Assembly (NCBI GenBank): GCA_017984635.1
Contig: JAGNZC010000025.1
Location: 1 to 39,840, forward strand
Reading direction: 5' to 3'
DNA: 39,840 bases
Source of the DNA: Crocinitomicaceae bacterium
GTDB taxonomy: Bacteria > Bacteroidota > Bacteroidia > Flavobacteriales_D > Crocinitomicaceae
Below, piece after piece: positions 7,210 through 16,738 of this stretch. The notes below the pieces were generated by a model. The model saw only the letters and a program-made list of their open reading frames with translations, was not told where the DNA came from and made no database searches. Positions within the stretch are counted from its first letter, which is position 1. Each line of letters opens with the position of its first letter. The position numbers were made by a program, and so were the translations under genes.

Positions 7210-7581
7210 ATGAAAAAACAAAAATTATTTTTTTGGATTTCAACAGGTTTAATTGCATTATTTGAAGGAGTTATGCCAGCATTGACATCACAAACAGAAC
7301 TAGCTAAAGAAGGCATAACACATTTAGGTTATCCACTTTATTTTGGAAATGCTTTGGTGATTTTCAAAGTATTGGGTGTATTAGCATTGATCATTCCAGC
7401 TATTCCAAAACGTATCAAAGAATGGGCTTATGCAGGTTTTGCCTTTGACTTTATATTTGCAGCAATCAGTCACGGAGCAGTAGATGGAATCAATGGAAAT
7501 ACATTTTTCCCATTTATTGTTTTAGCTGTTTTAGCTGTTTCTTACATATCGTATCACAAAATCAACGATCAGAAAGCATAA
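7210..7581 (+). CDS. DoxX-like membrane protein
   Basis: 123 residues, four hydrophobic segments, with the DoxX-like core: an N-terminal FWISTGLIALFEG segment, LGYPLYFGNALVIFKVLGVLAL in the middle and an AYAGFAFDFIFAAISH third helix. DoxX-like proteins are small integral membrane proteins linked to redox or quinone processes, with individual roles mostly unknown. It is followed after 18 bases by a diheme peroxidase, a pairing that would fit an envelope redox role. Confidence 0.75.
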   Translation: MKKQKLFFWISTGLIALFEGVMPALTSQTELAKEGITHLGYPLYFGNALVIFKVLGVLALIIPAIPKRIKEWAYAGFAFDFIFAAISHGAVDGINGNTFFPFIVLAVLAVSYISYHKINDQKA

Positions 7582-7599
7582 TTTTACTACTTTAGTAAA

Positions 7600-8787
7600 A
7601 TGAGAAAACGCCAACTTTCTGTTTTGCTATTACTAGTTTTTGCTATTGGAATTGTACTCGTATCTTGTAAAAAAGAAACACCTACTATTCAAGCAATTTC
7701 TGCAATTGAAGCTACATTTAATGGCAACATTGACTTGAATCATTTGGAGAATTATGAGGGACAAACAATTCCCGATTACATTTCAAAAGATAATTCAGGC
7801 ACAAATTTTATTACCGACAAAGGAGCTACATTAGGAAGAGTGTTGTTTTACGACAAAAATTTATCTGTTAACAACACTGTTTCTTGTGCCAGTTGCCACC
7901 GCCAAGCGCTTGCTTTCAGCGATACATCAGTAGCTAGTAGTGGCGTAAATGGTTTGACAGGTCGGCACAGTATGCGCTTAGTGAATGCCCGTTTTGGTTC
8001 GGAAACGCGATTTTTCTGGGATGAACGCGCCAATACATTAGAAGATCAAACGTCAATGCCCATCAAAGATCACAAAGAAATGGGCTATAGTGGTCAAAAT
8101 GGCGACCCTTCCATCAACGATTTAATTGTGAAACTAGGATCGCTTGCTTACTACAAAGAATTATTTCAATTTGTTTATGGTACTTCAGAAATCACCGAAT
8201 TGAAAATTCAACATGCTTTAGCCCAATTTATTCGAAGCATTCAATCCTTTGATTCAAAATACGATGCTGGTAGGGCATTAGTTACAAACGATTTAACGAA
8301 TTTCTCCAATTTTACGAACCAAGAAAATACAGGTAAAAATCTATTTTTAACCAATCCAGTATTTGATAGTAATAGCGAACGAATCAGTGGTGGATTGGGG
8401 TGCAACCAATGTCACAGAGCACCTGAATTTGACATAGATCCATCCAGTAAAAGCAATGGTTTTGGTGGTAGTTTAGCTGGCACTCCGGACGTAACGAATA
8501 CTAGAGCACCATCATTAAGAAACCTTACAAATAGCACTGGAACGATAAATGGACCGATGATGCATACCGCTATAATAAAAGATTTGCAAGCAGCGATTGG
8601 ACATTATGGGAATTTAACCAATGCTGCGCTTAACAATACGAATTTAGACTTTCGTTTGAAACCGAATGGAATTGGACAACAATTACACTTAACTGCGCCT
8701 GAAATCAATGCTGTGATTGCCTTTTTAAAAACCTTAGGAGGAACCGATGTTTATTCGAATAAAAAATGGAGTAATCCGTTTAAATAA
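7600..8787 (+). CDS. diheme cytochrome c peroxidase-family lipoprotein
   Basis: 395 residues. A lipobox Leu-Val-Ser-Cys puts Cys23 as the lipidated residue, so it is membrane-tethered in the periplasm. Two c-type heme sites are present: Cys96-x2-Cys99-His100 and Cys268-x2-Cys271-His272, in the CCP/MauG order, with LGRVLFYDKNLS before the first heme and RAPSLRNLT with Met320/Met321 after the second as the candidate distal ligand region. The likely reaction is reduction of H2O2 with electrons from a small c-type cytochrome, but MauG-like oxidation of another protein cannot be excluded. It ends 22 bases from the convergent prfB with no strong terminator between them. Confidence 0.9.
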   Translation: MRKRQLSVLLLLVFAIGIVLVSCKKETPTIQAISAIEATFNGNIDLNHLENYEGQTIPDYISKDNSGTNFITDKGATLGRVLFYDKNLSVNNTVSCASCHRQALAFSDTSVASSGVNGLTGRHSMRLVNARFGSETRFFWDERANTLEDQTSMPIKDHKEMGYSGQNGDPSINDLIVKLGSLAYYKELFQFVYGTSEITELKIQHALAQFIRSIQSFDSKYDAGRALVTNDLTNFSNFTNQENTGKNLFLTNPVFDSNSERISGGLGCNQCHRAPEFDIDPSSKSNGFGGSLAGTPDVTNTRAPSLRNLTNSTGTINGPMMHTAIIKDLQAAIGHYGNLTNAALNNTNLDFRLKPNGIGQQLHLTAPEINAVIAFLKTLGGTDVYSNKKWSNPFK

Positions 8788-8808
8788 TAAATTGAAAATT
8801 GAAAAAAC

Positions 8809-9891
8809 CTAATTTCCGTACATCATTAAATACGACTTCAAAAAAGGCATCAATTCACCATTCAATACTTTATCAGGATCATTAACGGTATAATCTGTTC
8901 GGTGGTCTTTTACGCGTCGGTCGTCTAATACATAACTACGGATTTGAGAACCCCACTCGATTTTCTTTTTACCAGCCTCTATTTCGTCACGTGACTCTTT
9001 TCGTTTACGCAACTCCATTTCGTATAATTGAGAACGCAATAATTGCATCGCTTTTTCTCTGTTTCCAAGTTGCGAACGCGTTTCTGTATTTTCAATTGTA
9101 ATGCCTGTTGGCGCGTGTTTCAATCGAACTCCTGTCTCTACTTTGTTGACATTTTGTCCTCCTGCTCCACCCGAACGGAAAGTATCCCAACTAATATCAG
9201 CAGGATTAATGTAAATATCAATGGTGTCATCAACTGATGGATACACGTATACGGATACAAAAGAAGTCATTCGTTTTCCTTGAGCATTGTAAGGACTAAC
9301 GCGCACCAAACGGTGAATACCATTTTCTCCATTTAAATATCCGAAAGCAAATTCACCTTCAATTTCCAAAGTAACTGTTTTAATTCCAGCAACATCGCCT
9401 TCTTGAAAATTCAATTCTTTTACTTTGTATTTATTTTTCTCGGCGAACATCAAGTACATACGCATGAGCATACCTGCCCAATCACAAGCTTCGGTTCCAC
9501 CAGCTCCAGCAGTAATTTGAAGTACAGCACTCAAACTATCTTCTTCGCCAGAAAGCATATTTTTCAATTCCAATTCTTCGACTTCCGTTACTAAATTCGA
9601 ATACGCTTCATCCACTTCTTCTTCTTCAGCAGCACCTTCTTTCACAAATTCAATCAACACTTCGATGTCATCAAATGATGCTTTCAATTGATCGTAAGAA
9701 GCAATCCAAAATTTCAAGGAACGAATCGATTTCATTTGCACCTCTGCTGTTTTAGGATTGTCCCAAAAAGTAGGATCTTGTGATTTCAATTCTTCTTCTT
9801 GCAATTGCATTCGCTTTTCTTCTATCTTAAGATAGCTTTCAATTGCCTTGATTCGTCCTAAAATGTCTTTTAATTGATCTTGATTAACCAT
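8809..9891 (-). CDS. prfB: peptide chain release factor 2, without programmed frameshift
   Basis: 360 residues, complete in one frame. GGQ is at residues 244-246 inside [11 protein letters not shown] and triggers peptidyl-tRNA hydrolysis. The stop-codon-reading tripeptide, SPF in E. coli RF2, is Ser199-Pro200-Tyr201 here. It recognises UAA and UGA. Most RF2 genes start with about 25 codons, then an in-frame UGA read by +1 slippage at a CUU codon. Here the same place reads TAT CTT AAG (codons 20-22) and the frame continues, so the autoregulatory switch is absent while the slip-site codons remain. A TAACTTTG box ends 4 nt before ATG, implying a leaderless message. Confidence 0.95.
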   Translation of the reverse strand: MVNQDQLKDILGRIKAIESYLKIEEKRMQLQEEELKSQDPTFWDNPKTAEVQMKSIRSLKFWIASYDQLKASFDDIEVLIEFVKEGAAEEEEVDEAYSNLVTEVEELELKNMLSGEEDSLSAVLQITAGAGGTEACDWAGMLMRMYLMFAEKNKYKVKELNFQEGDVAGIKTVTLEIEGEFAFGYLNGENGIHRLVRVSPYNAQGKRMTSFVSVYVYPSVDDTIDIYINPADISWDTFRSGGAGGQNVNKVETGVRLKHAPTGITIENTETRSQLGNREKAMQLLRSQLYEMELRKRKESRDEIEAGKKKIEWGSQIRSYVLDDRRVKDHRTDYTVNDPDKVLNGELMPFLKSYLMMYGN

Positions 9892-9895
9892 ATCG

Positions 9896-9903
9896 CAAAG
9901 TTA
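9896..9903 (-). promoter_or_regulatory. -7 box of prfB; leaderless start
   Basis: On the minus strand TAACTTTG ends 4 nt before the ATG at 9891, so transcription would begin at or next to the start codon. Confidence 0.55.
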
Positions 9904-9917
9904 ATAATAAGTCTAGA

Positions 9918-9958
9918 AATGGAAGATGTTTGATGCAAACAATCTTTAATCTTCCATT
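9918..9958 (-). terminator. hairpin between the 9963-10559 gene and prfB
   Basis: A 10-bp perfect outer stem (9918-9927 with 9949-9958) and a 5-bp inner stem (9928-9932 with 9936-9940) form a nested hairpin 4 bases after the stop of the upstream minus-strand gene. There is no T-run, so it may be a weak terminator or an mRNA 3'-end stabiliser rather than an intrinsic terminator. Confidence 0.45.
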
Positions 9959-9962
9959 CAAT

Positions 9963-10559
9963 TTAATCTCCTTGTTCATCCAATCCGTGTAATAACATGA
10001 CGCCAGAACCGCGCACAACCAAATCTTCTGAAACAACTTTTAATTGCTCGCCAGCATAATAGACTTCTACCAAAGAAGGATATTGATAAGATTCAATGGC
10101 GTGAAGTGTTAAAAATTGTAGTTGGTTGACATCAAAGTTGGAGGTTTTAATTTCAAACTTACCGAACATTCCTGTTTCTTGTTCCACGAGTAGAATAGTT
10201 TGCATGCCAGGTAATGGAGGAAAGCGTATGTTATCTTCTACATGCACATTAAAAATTGGAAATAAAGTGAAATTCAAATCCAATTCATCCGCATCAATTT
10301 TAAAAAGTGTTTTCCGTTTCTCTTTTAATTCGATGGAATTACTTTTTTTCAAAGCAAAAAATCGGTACTCGCCACGAGTTGCCATTTCCGACCAATGGTC
10401 AAAACCGTAATGTTTGATAAAGTCAAAGTCAAAAAAAAGTCGCTCCCAAGGTAGTTGATGACGCTCTTTGATTGCAGACATTTCTTGAAATTGAGCTAAC
10501 GGAATATCGCAAACCCAACACCTTAATCCTTTACCAAATAAATTTAAAACAACAGACAT
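9963..10559 (-). CDS. conserved hypothetical protein
   Basis: 198 residues, soluble, with a CWVC pair at about residues 14-17 and many beta-forming segments, ending in an acidic tail. No family is recognised. A TATTTTTG box lies 29 nt upstream. It precedes prfB on the same strand but the hairpin at 9918-9958 and the prfB promoter separate them. Confidence 0.5.
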   Translation of the reverse strand: MSVVLNLFGKGLRCWVCDIPLAQFQEMSAIKERHQLPWERLFFDFDFIKHYGFDHWSEMATRGEYRFFALKKSNSIELKEKRKTLFKIDADELDLNFTLFPIFNVHVEDNIRFPPLPGMQTILLVEQETGMFGKFEIKTSNFDVNQLQFLTLHAIESYQYPSLVEVYYAGEQLKVVSEDLVVRGSGVMLLHGLDEQGD

Positions 10560-10588
10560 AGGGAGGAAAACCGATTTTAATATGGTAA

Positions 10589-10596
10589 CAAAAATA
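10589..10596 (-). promoter_or_regulatory. -7 box of the 9963-10559 gene
   Basis: TATTTTTG on the minus strand, 29 nt before the ATG at 10559. No TTTG at -33. Confidence 0.4.
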
Positions 10597-10664
10597 AGCT
10601 TAATCCCTTATCATCTAATAAAAAAACAAGCGTATTTTTTGCTTTTTTTTTGTTCATACTTACA

Positions 10665-10690
10665 ATAAGTAAATAAACTTATTAACTTCG
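10665..10690 (+). promoter_or_regulatory. possible gcvH promoter with flanking palindrome
   Basis: A 6-bp inverted repeat, ATAAGT (10665-10670) and ACTTAT (10677-10682), abuts TAACTTCG (10683-10690), one mismatch from TAnnTTTG. The palindrome could be an operator; no regulator is known for it. Confidence 0.3.
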
Positions 10691-10719
10691 TGTTTTGAAA
10701 CAAAAATTAAGCATATAAA

Positions 10720-11097
10720 ATGAACATTCCACAAAATTTAAAATACACAAAAGACCACGAATGGGTAAGTGTATCAGGTGATATTGCAACAATCGGAATT
10801 ACTGATTTCGCACAAAGTGAATTGGGAGATATCGTTTACGTAGAAATCGAGACAGAAGGAGAAACATTGGGTCAAGAAGAAGTTTTTGGTTCTGTTGAAG
10901 CAGTAAAAACAGTTTCAGATTTGTTTATGCCATTGAGTGGAGAAATCATTGAATTCAATGCTGGATTAGAGTCAAGCCCTGAGTCAGTTAACACAGATCC
11001 TTACGGAGATGGTTGGATGATCAAAGTGAAAATTTCAGATACTAGCGAATTAGAAGGATTATTAGATGCTGCTGCTTACGAAGCATTGGTTGGTTAA
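10720..11097 (+). CDS. gcvH: glycine cleavage system H protein
   Basis: 125 residues, the usual length. The lipoyl-accepting lysine is Lys63 in [11 protein letters not shown]. The H protein carries the aminomethyl group on its lipoyl arm between the P, T and L proteins of glycine cleavage in the cytoplasm. It stands alone between a divergent and a convergent gene; gcvP and gcvT are not in the window. The threonine dehydrogenase gene further right also feeds glycine, a functional but not physical link. Confidence 0.95.
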   Translation: MNIPQNLKYTKDHEWVSVSGDIATIGITDFAQSELGDIVYVEIETEGETLGQEEVFGSVEAVKTVSDLFMPLSGEIIEFNAGLESSPESVNTDPYGDGWMIKVKISDTSELEGLLDAAAYEALVG

Positions 11098-11118
11098 TCT
11101 TTACTAAACATAATACAT

Positions 11119-11147
11119 AAAAACCTCCAAAAAAATGGAGGTTTTTT

Positions 11148-11149
<2 letters not shown>
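11119..11149 (+). terminator. bidirectional intrinsic terminator after gcvH
   Basis: A 9-bp perfect stem (11121-11129 with 11136-11144), 6-nt A loop and a T-run on the right; A-runs on the left give a T-run on the other strand too. It lies between the two convergent stops and can end both transcripts. Confidence 0.85.
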
Positions 11150-12287
<1,138 letters not shown>

Positions 12288-12292
12288 TTAAG

Positions 12293-12326
12293 CAAAAATA
12301 AGCATTTTTAAATTTTAAATCACAAA
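12293..12326 (-). promoter_or_regulatory. promoter of the DUF4143 ATPase
   Basis: Minus strand TTTG (12323-12326), 22 nt, TATTTTTG (12293-12300), 14 nt before the ATG. Leader only about 10 nt. Confidence 0.55.
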
Positions 12327-12329
12327 ATT

Positions 12330-12410
12330 ATTATGTTTTTTATAGATTCAATTCCATTTTAATTATGTTTTTTATGGATTCAATTCTAGTTTAATTATGT
12401 TTTTTAATAA
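12330..12410. repeat. 32-bp tandem repeat, two and a half copies
   Basis: ATTATGTTTTTTAT-type units begin at 12330, 12362 and 12394, exactly 32 bases apart. The first two copies differ at a few positions; the third stops after about 17 bases. The repeat lies between the stop of the short ALDH gene and the promoter of the DUF4143 ATPase. Confidence 0.75.
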
Positions 12411-12424
12411 ATTTAGCGTTAAAT

Positions 12425-13306
12425 TTAATAGCTTGAAGTTGCGCCACCAACATGCTCAATCGGATGCCAAGTGGTTTTTATTTCTTGTGTATCTGAAATA
12501 TAATGCAATCCTTGTTGTGCTTCATCCATCCAATTTTGATCGTACTGAAACACCCTTTTCACATTGAGCGCTGCGTCTTCTTGAATTGCCTTTAATAACT
12601 CAGATGTATTACCTCCGACAACCACTGCATTAACATCCATATGCGATGATAGTGTTGGCTGAAGTTCTGCGGTAGAACCTGTTAAAATATTAACAACACC
12701 ACCAGGTACATCTGACGAATGCAAGACCTCAGAAAAAGTAATGGCACATAATGGTAATTTTTCAGCCGCTAAAACAACAACAGTATTACCACCACAAATA
12801 AGAGGCATTAACAATGACACCAAACCTATTAGAGATGTGTCAGAAGGTGCAATCAATCCCACAACACCCATTGGCTCTGCCATAGAAAAATTGAAATGAG
12901 ATGATGCAACAGGATTTACTGAACTAACAATTGCTTGGTATTTATCGCACCAACCTGCGTAGTAAACGATGCGGTCAATGGATAAATTAACTTCTTGTTC
13001 CGCTTCAATTCTTGATTTTCCTTGTGCACAAATTTCCTCGATAAATTGTGTTCGCCTACCTTCTAAAATTTCTGCAATTCTATACATTATTTGACCTCGG
13101 TTGAACGCTGAACGTTCTGACCATGCTCCAGCAGCTTTTCGTGCCGCTACCACAGCATTTCTAACATCTTTTTTTGAGGCTAAACACATATTTGCAAGTG
13201 CTTTACCATTTTGATCCATCGGCGTATAAAACCTACCTGATTCCGTTCTTGGAAATTGACCTCCGATGAATAATTTATAAGTTTTTACTATTTCTAATCG
13301 ACTCAT
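12425..13306 (-). CDS. truncated, probably inactive aldehyde dehydrogenase homologue
   Basis: 293 residues, about 60% of a normal ALDH. The NAD-binding half can be followed (YYAGWCDKY, EPMGVVGLIAPSD, CGGNTVVV), but the cofactor-binding Lys-Pro after GNTVV is replaced by Leu-Ala-Ala, the FTGST loop is lost, and the protein ends before the general-base Glu and catalytic Cys. It is therefore a pseudoenzyme. It follows the full ALDH by 17 bases in the deoC operon. A full ALDH with a second, catalytically empty ALDH domain is the plan of ALDH16 proteins; this pair looks like a split form (inference). The clean start and stop and intact frame suggest a maintained gene, not decay. Confidence 0.75.
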   Translation of the reverse strand: MSRLEIVKTYKLFIGGQFPRTESGRFYTPMDQNGKALANMCLASKKDVRNAVVAARKAAGAWSERSAFNRGQIMYRIAEILEGRRTQFIEEICAQGKSRIEAEQEVNLSIDRIVYYAGWCDKYQAIVSSVNPVASSHFNFSMAEPMGVVGLIAPSDTSLIGLVSLLMPLICGGNTVVVLAAEKLPLCAITFSEVLHSSDVPGGVVNILTGSTAELQPTLSSHMDVNAVVVGGNTSELLKAIQEDAALNVKRVFQYDQNWMDEAQQGLHYISDTQEIKTTWHPIEHVGGATSSY

Positions 13307-13323
13307 TTTTTCAGTTCAATAGG

Positions 13324-14787
13324 TTAAACAAATTTTACATATGCTGCTAAGCCATGTACTCCACCTTCTCGACCAAAACCACTTTCTTTGTAGCCGCCGA
13401 ATGGAGATGTTGGATCAAATTTATTGTAGGTATTACCCCAAATAACACCTGCCTTTAATTGCTTAGATAAATTGAAGAGTCGAGCGCCTTTTTCTGTCCA
13501 AATCCCTGCTGCCAATCCATAAGGAGAATTATTGGCTTTTTGAATGACCTCATCAATCGTTCGAAAAGTTTGAATGGTTAATACTGGACCAAAGATTTCT
13601 TCTTGTGCAATACGATTAGACTGCGCAACATTAGAGAATAAAGTTGGAGGACAATAAAAACCTTTCTCAGGAACAATACATTCAGGTTGGAACATTTCAG
13701 CACCTTCCTCTTTTCCAATTGCAATGTATTGATGAATGGTTTCCAATTGTTTTTTAGAATTGATTGCGCCAATATCTGTGTTTTTATCCAATGGATTTCC
13801 TACATACAGTGTGTTTAAACGATCTTTCAATTTAGCAATCACTTTATCCGCAACATTTTCCTGCACAAACAAGCGCGATCCTGCACAACATACATGACCT
13901 TGGTTGAAAAAAATACCATTGACAATACCTTCAACTGCTTGATCAATCGGCGCATCATCAAAAATAATATTGGCTGATTTTCCACCTAACTCTAATGTCA
14001 ATTTTTTAGAAGTCCCAGCAAGTGCTTTTTGAATCTTTTTTCCAACCGTTGTTGATCCGGTAAAGGCAATTTTATCAATATCGGGATGTTGAACGATTGC
14101 TTCACCTGTATCACCAAAACCTGTTACAATATTAACAACACCTGGAGGAAGGCCAGCAGCATCGATAATCTCTGCTAATTTCAAAGCGGTTAATGAAGTT
14201 GTTTCAGCAGGTTTCAAAACGACTGTGTTTCCAGCGGCTAGTGCAGGAGCAATTTTCCATGCAGCCATCAATAATGGAAAATTCCAGGGAATAATTTGTC
14301 CTGCTACTCCAAGTGATTCCACTTTTCGATTTGGAAAAGCATAAGCTAATTTATCTGCCCAACCAGCATAATAAAAGAAATGGTTACATGCTAAGGGAAC
14401 ATCAATATCTCTCGCTTCTCGAATCGTCTTGCCAGCGTCTAACGTTTCTATAACCGCTAATTCTCTAGCTTTTTCTTGCATCAATCGCGCGATACGATAA
14501 ATATATTTTGCCCGTTCTGAAGCTGGCATCACTGACCAAACTTCTGTATATGCTTTTCGAGCAGCTTGAACCGCAAGATCAACATCTTTTTCGTTTCCAT
14601 ATGCAATTTCAGCAATCACTTCTTCCGTTGCTGGATTGATGGTTTCAAAATACTTACCAGATGATGGTTTTACCCATTTCCCATTGATGTATAAATCGTA
14701 TTTTTGACTGAGTTGAATGTGCGCTGTTCCCTCCAAAGAAGGCGCATAATCCCACATTTCTATCGAACTCTCTTTTTTTGTTGTCAT
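13324..14787 (-). CDS. aldehyde dehydrogenase
   Basis: ATG 14787 is chosen: it lies one base after the deoC stop and starts MTTKKESS; a longer frame would overlap deoC. This gives 487 residues. In this numbering the catalytic Cys is Cys300 in GHVCCAGSR and the general base Glu266 in LELGGKSAN; the NAD loop WNFPLLMAAWK and FTGSTTVGK are intact. It oxidises an aldehyde to the acid with NAD(P)+. Next to deoC, the likely substrate is acetaldehyde from deoxyribose-5-phosphate cleavage, giving acetate; that is inference from the operon. Confidence 0.92.
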   Translation of the reverse strand: MTTKKESSIEMWDYAPSLEGTAHIQLSQKYDLYINGKWVKPSSGKYFETINPATEEVIAEIAYGNEKDVDLAVQAARKAYTEVWSVMPASERAKYIYRIARLMQEKARELAVIETLDAGKTIREARDIDVPLACNHFFYYAGWADKLAYAFPNRKVESLGVAGQIIPWNFPLLMAAWKIAPALAAGNTVVLKPAETTSLTALKLAEIIDAAGLPPGVVNIVTGFGDTGEAIVQHPDIDKIAFTGSTTVGKKIQKALAGTSKKLTLELGGKSANIIFDDAPIDQAVEGIVNGIFFNQGHVCCAGSRLFVQENVADKVIAKLKDRLNTLYVGNPLDKNTDIGAINSKKQLETIHQYIAIGKEEGAEMFQPECIVPEKGFYCPPTLFSNVAQSNRIAQEEIFGPVLTIQTFRTIDEVIQKANNSPYGLAAGIWTEKGARLFNLSKQLKAGVIWGNTYNKFDPTSPFGGYKESGFGREGGVHGLAAYVKFV

Positions 14788-14788
14788 G

Positions 14789-15706
14789 TTAATCCATTGA
14801 AAAATAATCCGAAGATTGATAAACACCTGTTGAAGCTTTTCTTATTTGCATCAACACATCATTTGCTAAGCTACTGGCACCAAAACGAAACCATTCATTT
14901 GTAAGCCAATCATTTCCAACCGTTTCTTTCACCATGACTAAATAGTGAAGTGCTAATTTTGACGTTGAAATTCCTCCAGCAGGTTTCATTCCTATTCTAA
15001 TTCCTGTTTTATCAAAGTAATCTTTAATCGCCATCAACATGGCATAAGTTACTTGCATAGTTGCTGCGGGTTGTATCTTTCCAGTTGATGTTTTAATGAA
15101 ATCAGCTCCAGCGTAAATGGCTAAATCACTTGCTTTTCTGACGTTATCTAAGGTTACTAATTCACCCGTTTCCAATATCACTTTCAAACGTGCTTTGCCA
15201 CAGGCTTCTTTAATTGCAGCGATTTCATCGAAAACGAAATTGTATTCGCCCGCTAAAAATTTACCCCGTGAAATAACCATATCAATTTCATCCGCTCCTT
15301 CGTTAACGGCAAAAGTTGTATCTGCTAATTTTACTGCGAATGGTGCTTGACCACTTGGAAATGACGTTGAAACAGAAGCTACTTTTACAGTAGAATGTTG
15401 TAAAGCAGTTTTGGCAATTTTCACCATCGAAGGATAAACGCAAACAGCAGCTACGGTTGGTAGGTTCGCTATTTCATCGTGAAGATGTACCGCTTTGTAA
15501 CACATTTGCTGTACTTTTTGAGGCGTGTCTTTTCCTTCTAAAGTAGTTAAATCAATCATATTCAAGGCCATTTTTAAAGCCTTCAATTTATTTTCTCCTT
15601 TGATACTTCTTGTTTGAAAGCGAGCAACTCGTTCTTCTACTCCAACTTTATCAATGGTAGGACATGTTGCAAGTAATTGCTCGATGTGTTGTAATTCGTT
15701 TTTCAT
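14789..15706 (-). CDS. deoC: deoxyribose-phosphate aldolase
   Basis: 305 residues from ATG 15706. A GTG two codons earlier lies at the promoter box and is less likely. The Schiff-base lysine is Lys205 in FIKTSTGK; the other active-site features, EIDMVI and GMKPAGGIS, are present. It splits 2-deoxyribose-5-phosphate into glyceraldehyde-3-phosphate and acetaldehyde in nucleoside salvage. It is the first gene of the operon deoC-ALDH-pseudoALDH. The protein is longer than the 220-260 residues of many DeoC, in the class with a longer N-terminus. Confidence 0.93.
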   Translation of the reverse strand: MKNELQHIEQLLATCPTIDKVGVEERVARFQTRSIKGENKLKALKMALNMIDLTTLEGKDTPQKVQQMCYKAVHLHDEIANLPTVAAVCVYPSMVKIAKTALQHSTVKVASVSTSFPSGQAPFAVKLADTTFAVNEGADEIDMVISRGKFLAGEYNFVFDEIAAIKEACGKARLKVILETGELVTLDNVRKASDLAIYAGADFIKTSTGKIQPAATMQVTYAMLMAIKDYFDKTGIRIGMKPAGGISTSKLALHYLVMVKETVGNDWLTNEWFRFGASSLANDVLMQIRKASTGVYQSSDYFSMD

Positions 15707-15713
15707 TTGCACT

Positions 15714-15721
15714 CAAATTTA
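15714..15721 (-). promoter_or_regulatory. -7 box of the deoC operon
   Basis: Minus strand TAAATTTG, 7 nt before ATG 15706. Leader nearly absent. No clear -33. Confidence 0.45.
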
Positions 15722-15734
15722 CAAAAAGAAAGCA

Positions 15735-15760
15735 TAAAAAAAAGGTTCGTAAGAACCTTT
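15735..15760 (-). terminator. intrinsic terminator after the MORN-like gene
   Basis: AAAGGTTC (15741-15748) pairs with GAACCTTT (15753-15760) around a 4-nt loop, followed on the minus strand by a long T-run. It ends transcripts of the 15779-16684 gene just before the deoC promoter. Confidence 0.85.
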
Positions 15761-15778
15761 CTATTGAATATCATCAGA

Positions 15779-16684
15779 TTATAATTGACCATCTGAATGA
15801 TAAAATCCATTTTTAAAAACTTTCACTTTTAATAAGATTCCATCTTTATCATATTCATATACTTTTCCGTCCCACAATTGTCCATTTTTAAATGTTCCAT
15901 CTTGCCAGATTTCGTCATTAGCGTTGTAGGTTTTATTATATCCATTGGGCACAAAAGTTATTCCTTTCGTTTTAGGAACGCCAATTTTAGGAGCAGGATT
16001 TTTAGTCACTGCTATAGGAATTGGTTTTTCAATGGCACTTTTTAATTCTAACTGTTCGCTTTTCTCAACATTCCCTGTTCCATCATAGACAATTTTTTCT
16101 TTAATGTCCCCATTTTCATAATACCGCGTTGCATTTCCAATTGGATTTCCATTTTCAGCAACATATTCAAACTCCAATTGACCATTAGGGTAATAATGTT
16201 TGATTTTACCTGCTTCTTTTCCATTTTCGTTGTAAACACCTTCATATTGAATAGTGCCCGATTCGAAATAACGCTTTAACGAATCAGTGTATTGGTTTTT
16301 ATAAAAATTACCGCGCTCTTTAACTTTTCCATTTGCATGGTATTTAATAAAATCACCTTGAGGACGATTGTTAACATAGAATCCTTTAACTTTTGGAGTC
16401 ACTCCGTCTTGGTAAAACTTAATCCAGAAACCTTCTTTTCGATCATCTACAAAAGTTCCTTCTTCAATTTTTCCTTCTAATGGAATGCCTTCAGCAGGTC
16501 GATCTTTTCCGAAAAAAATCCACTTTCCTTGTTTTTTCCCTGCTGCATCTTTTTGATTGATTTCTGTTTGGTCACCATTTTGGTTCAATGCAAAGCTACC
16601 GTTACATAAAAATAACATACACAAAGTTAATGTAACGAACGCAAGCTTTTTCTGAAATTGAATAGTTTGTTTTGTAGTTTCCAT
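15779..16684 (-). CDS. exported YwqK/MORN-repeat protein
   Basis: 301 residues with a signal peptide (hydrophobic residues 14-32, likely cut after SFA). The mature part has about six repeats of the pattern YxxGxxxxxGxYxxNxxxGxxxxYxxNG, as in MORN-variant repeats of the YwqK family. In databases such proteins are often labelled toxin-antitoxin YwqK antitoxin, but no toxin gene is adjacent and this copy is exported, so I do not claim that role. A good promoter lies upstream and a terminator downstream; it is a single-gene unit. Confidence 0.8.
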   Translation of the reverse strand: METTKQTIQFQKKLAFVTLTLCMLFLCNGSFALNQNGDQTEINQKDAAGKKQGKWIFFGKDRPAEGIPLEGKIEEGTFVDDRKEGFWIKFYQDGVTPKVKGFYVNNRPQGDFIKYHANGKVKERGNFYKNQYTDSLKRYFESGTIQYEGVYNENGKEAGKIKHYYPNGQLEFEYVAENGNPIGNATRYYENGDIKEKIVYDGTGNVEKSEQLELKSAIEKPIPIAVTKNPAPKIGVPKTKGITFVPNGYNKTYNANDEIWQDGTFKNGQLWDGKVYEYDKDGILLKVKVFKNGFYHSDGQL

Positions 16685-16706
16685 TTTGAACAGTAATCAG
16701 TCCTAA

Positions 16707-16738
16707 CAAATATAAATTATTTTTATTAATCCAACAAA
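16707..16738 (-). promoter_or_regulatory. promoter of the MORN-like gene
   Basis: Minus strand TTTG (16735-16738), 20 nt, TATATTTG (16707-16714), 22 nt before the ATG. The -33 lies inside the end of the threonine dehydrogenase gene. Confidence 0.6.

Noticed and set aside
12330..12410. Possible CRISPR array
   Set aside because: Copies are contiguous with no unique spacers; it is a tandem repeat.
13324..14826. Longer N-terminus for the aldehyde dehydrogenase
   Set aside because: The extra 13 residues would overlap deoC; the ATG one base after the deoC stop fits the family start.
15779..16684. YwqK-like gene as part of a toxin-antitoxin pair
   Set aside because: It has a signal peptide and no adjacent toxin gene.
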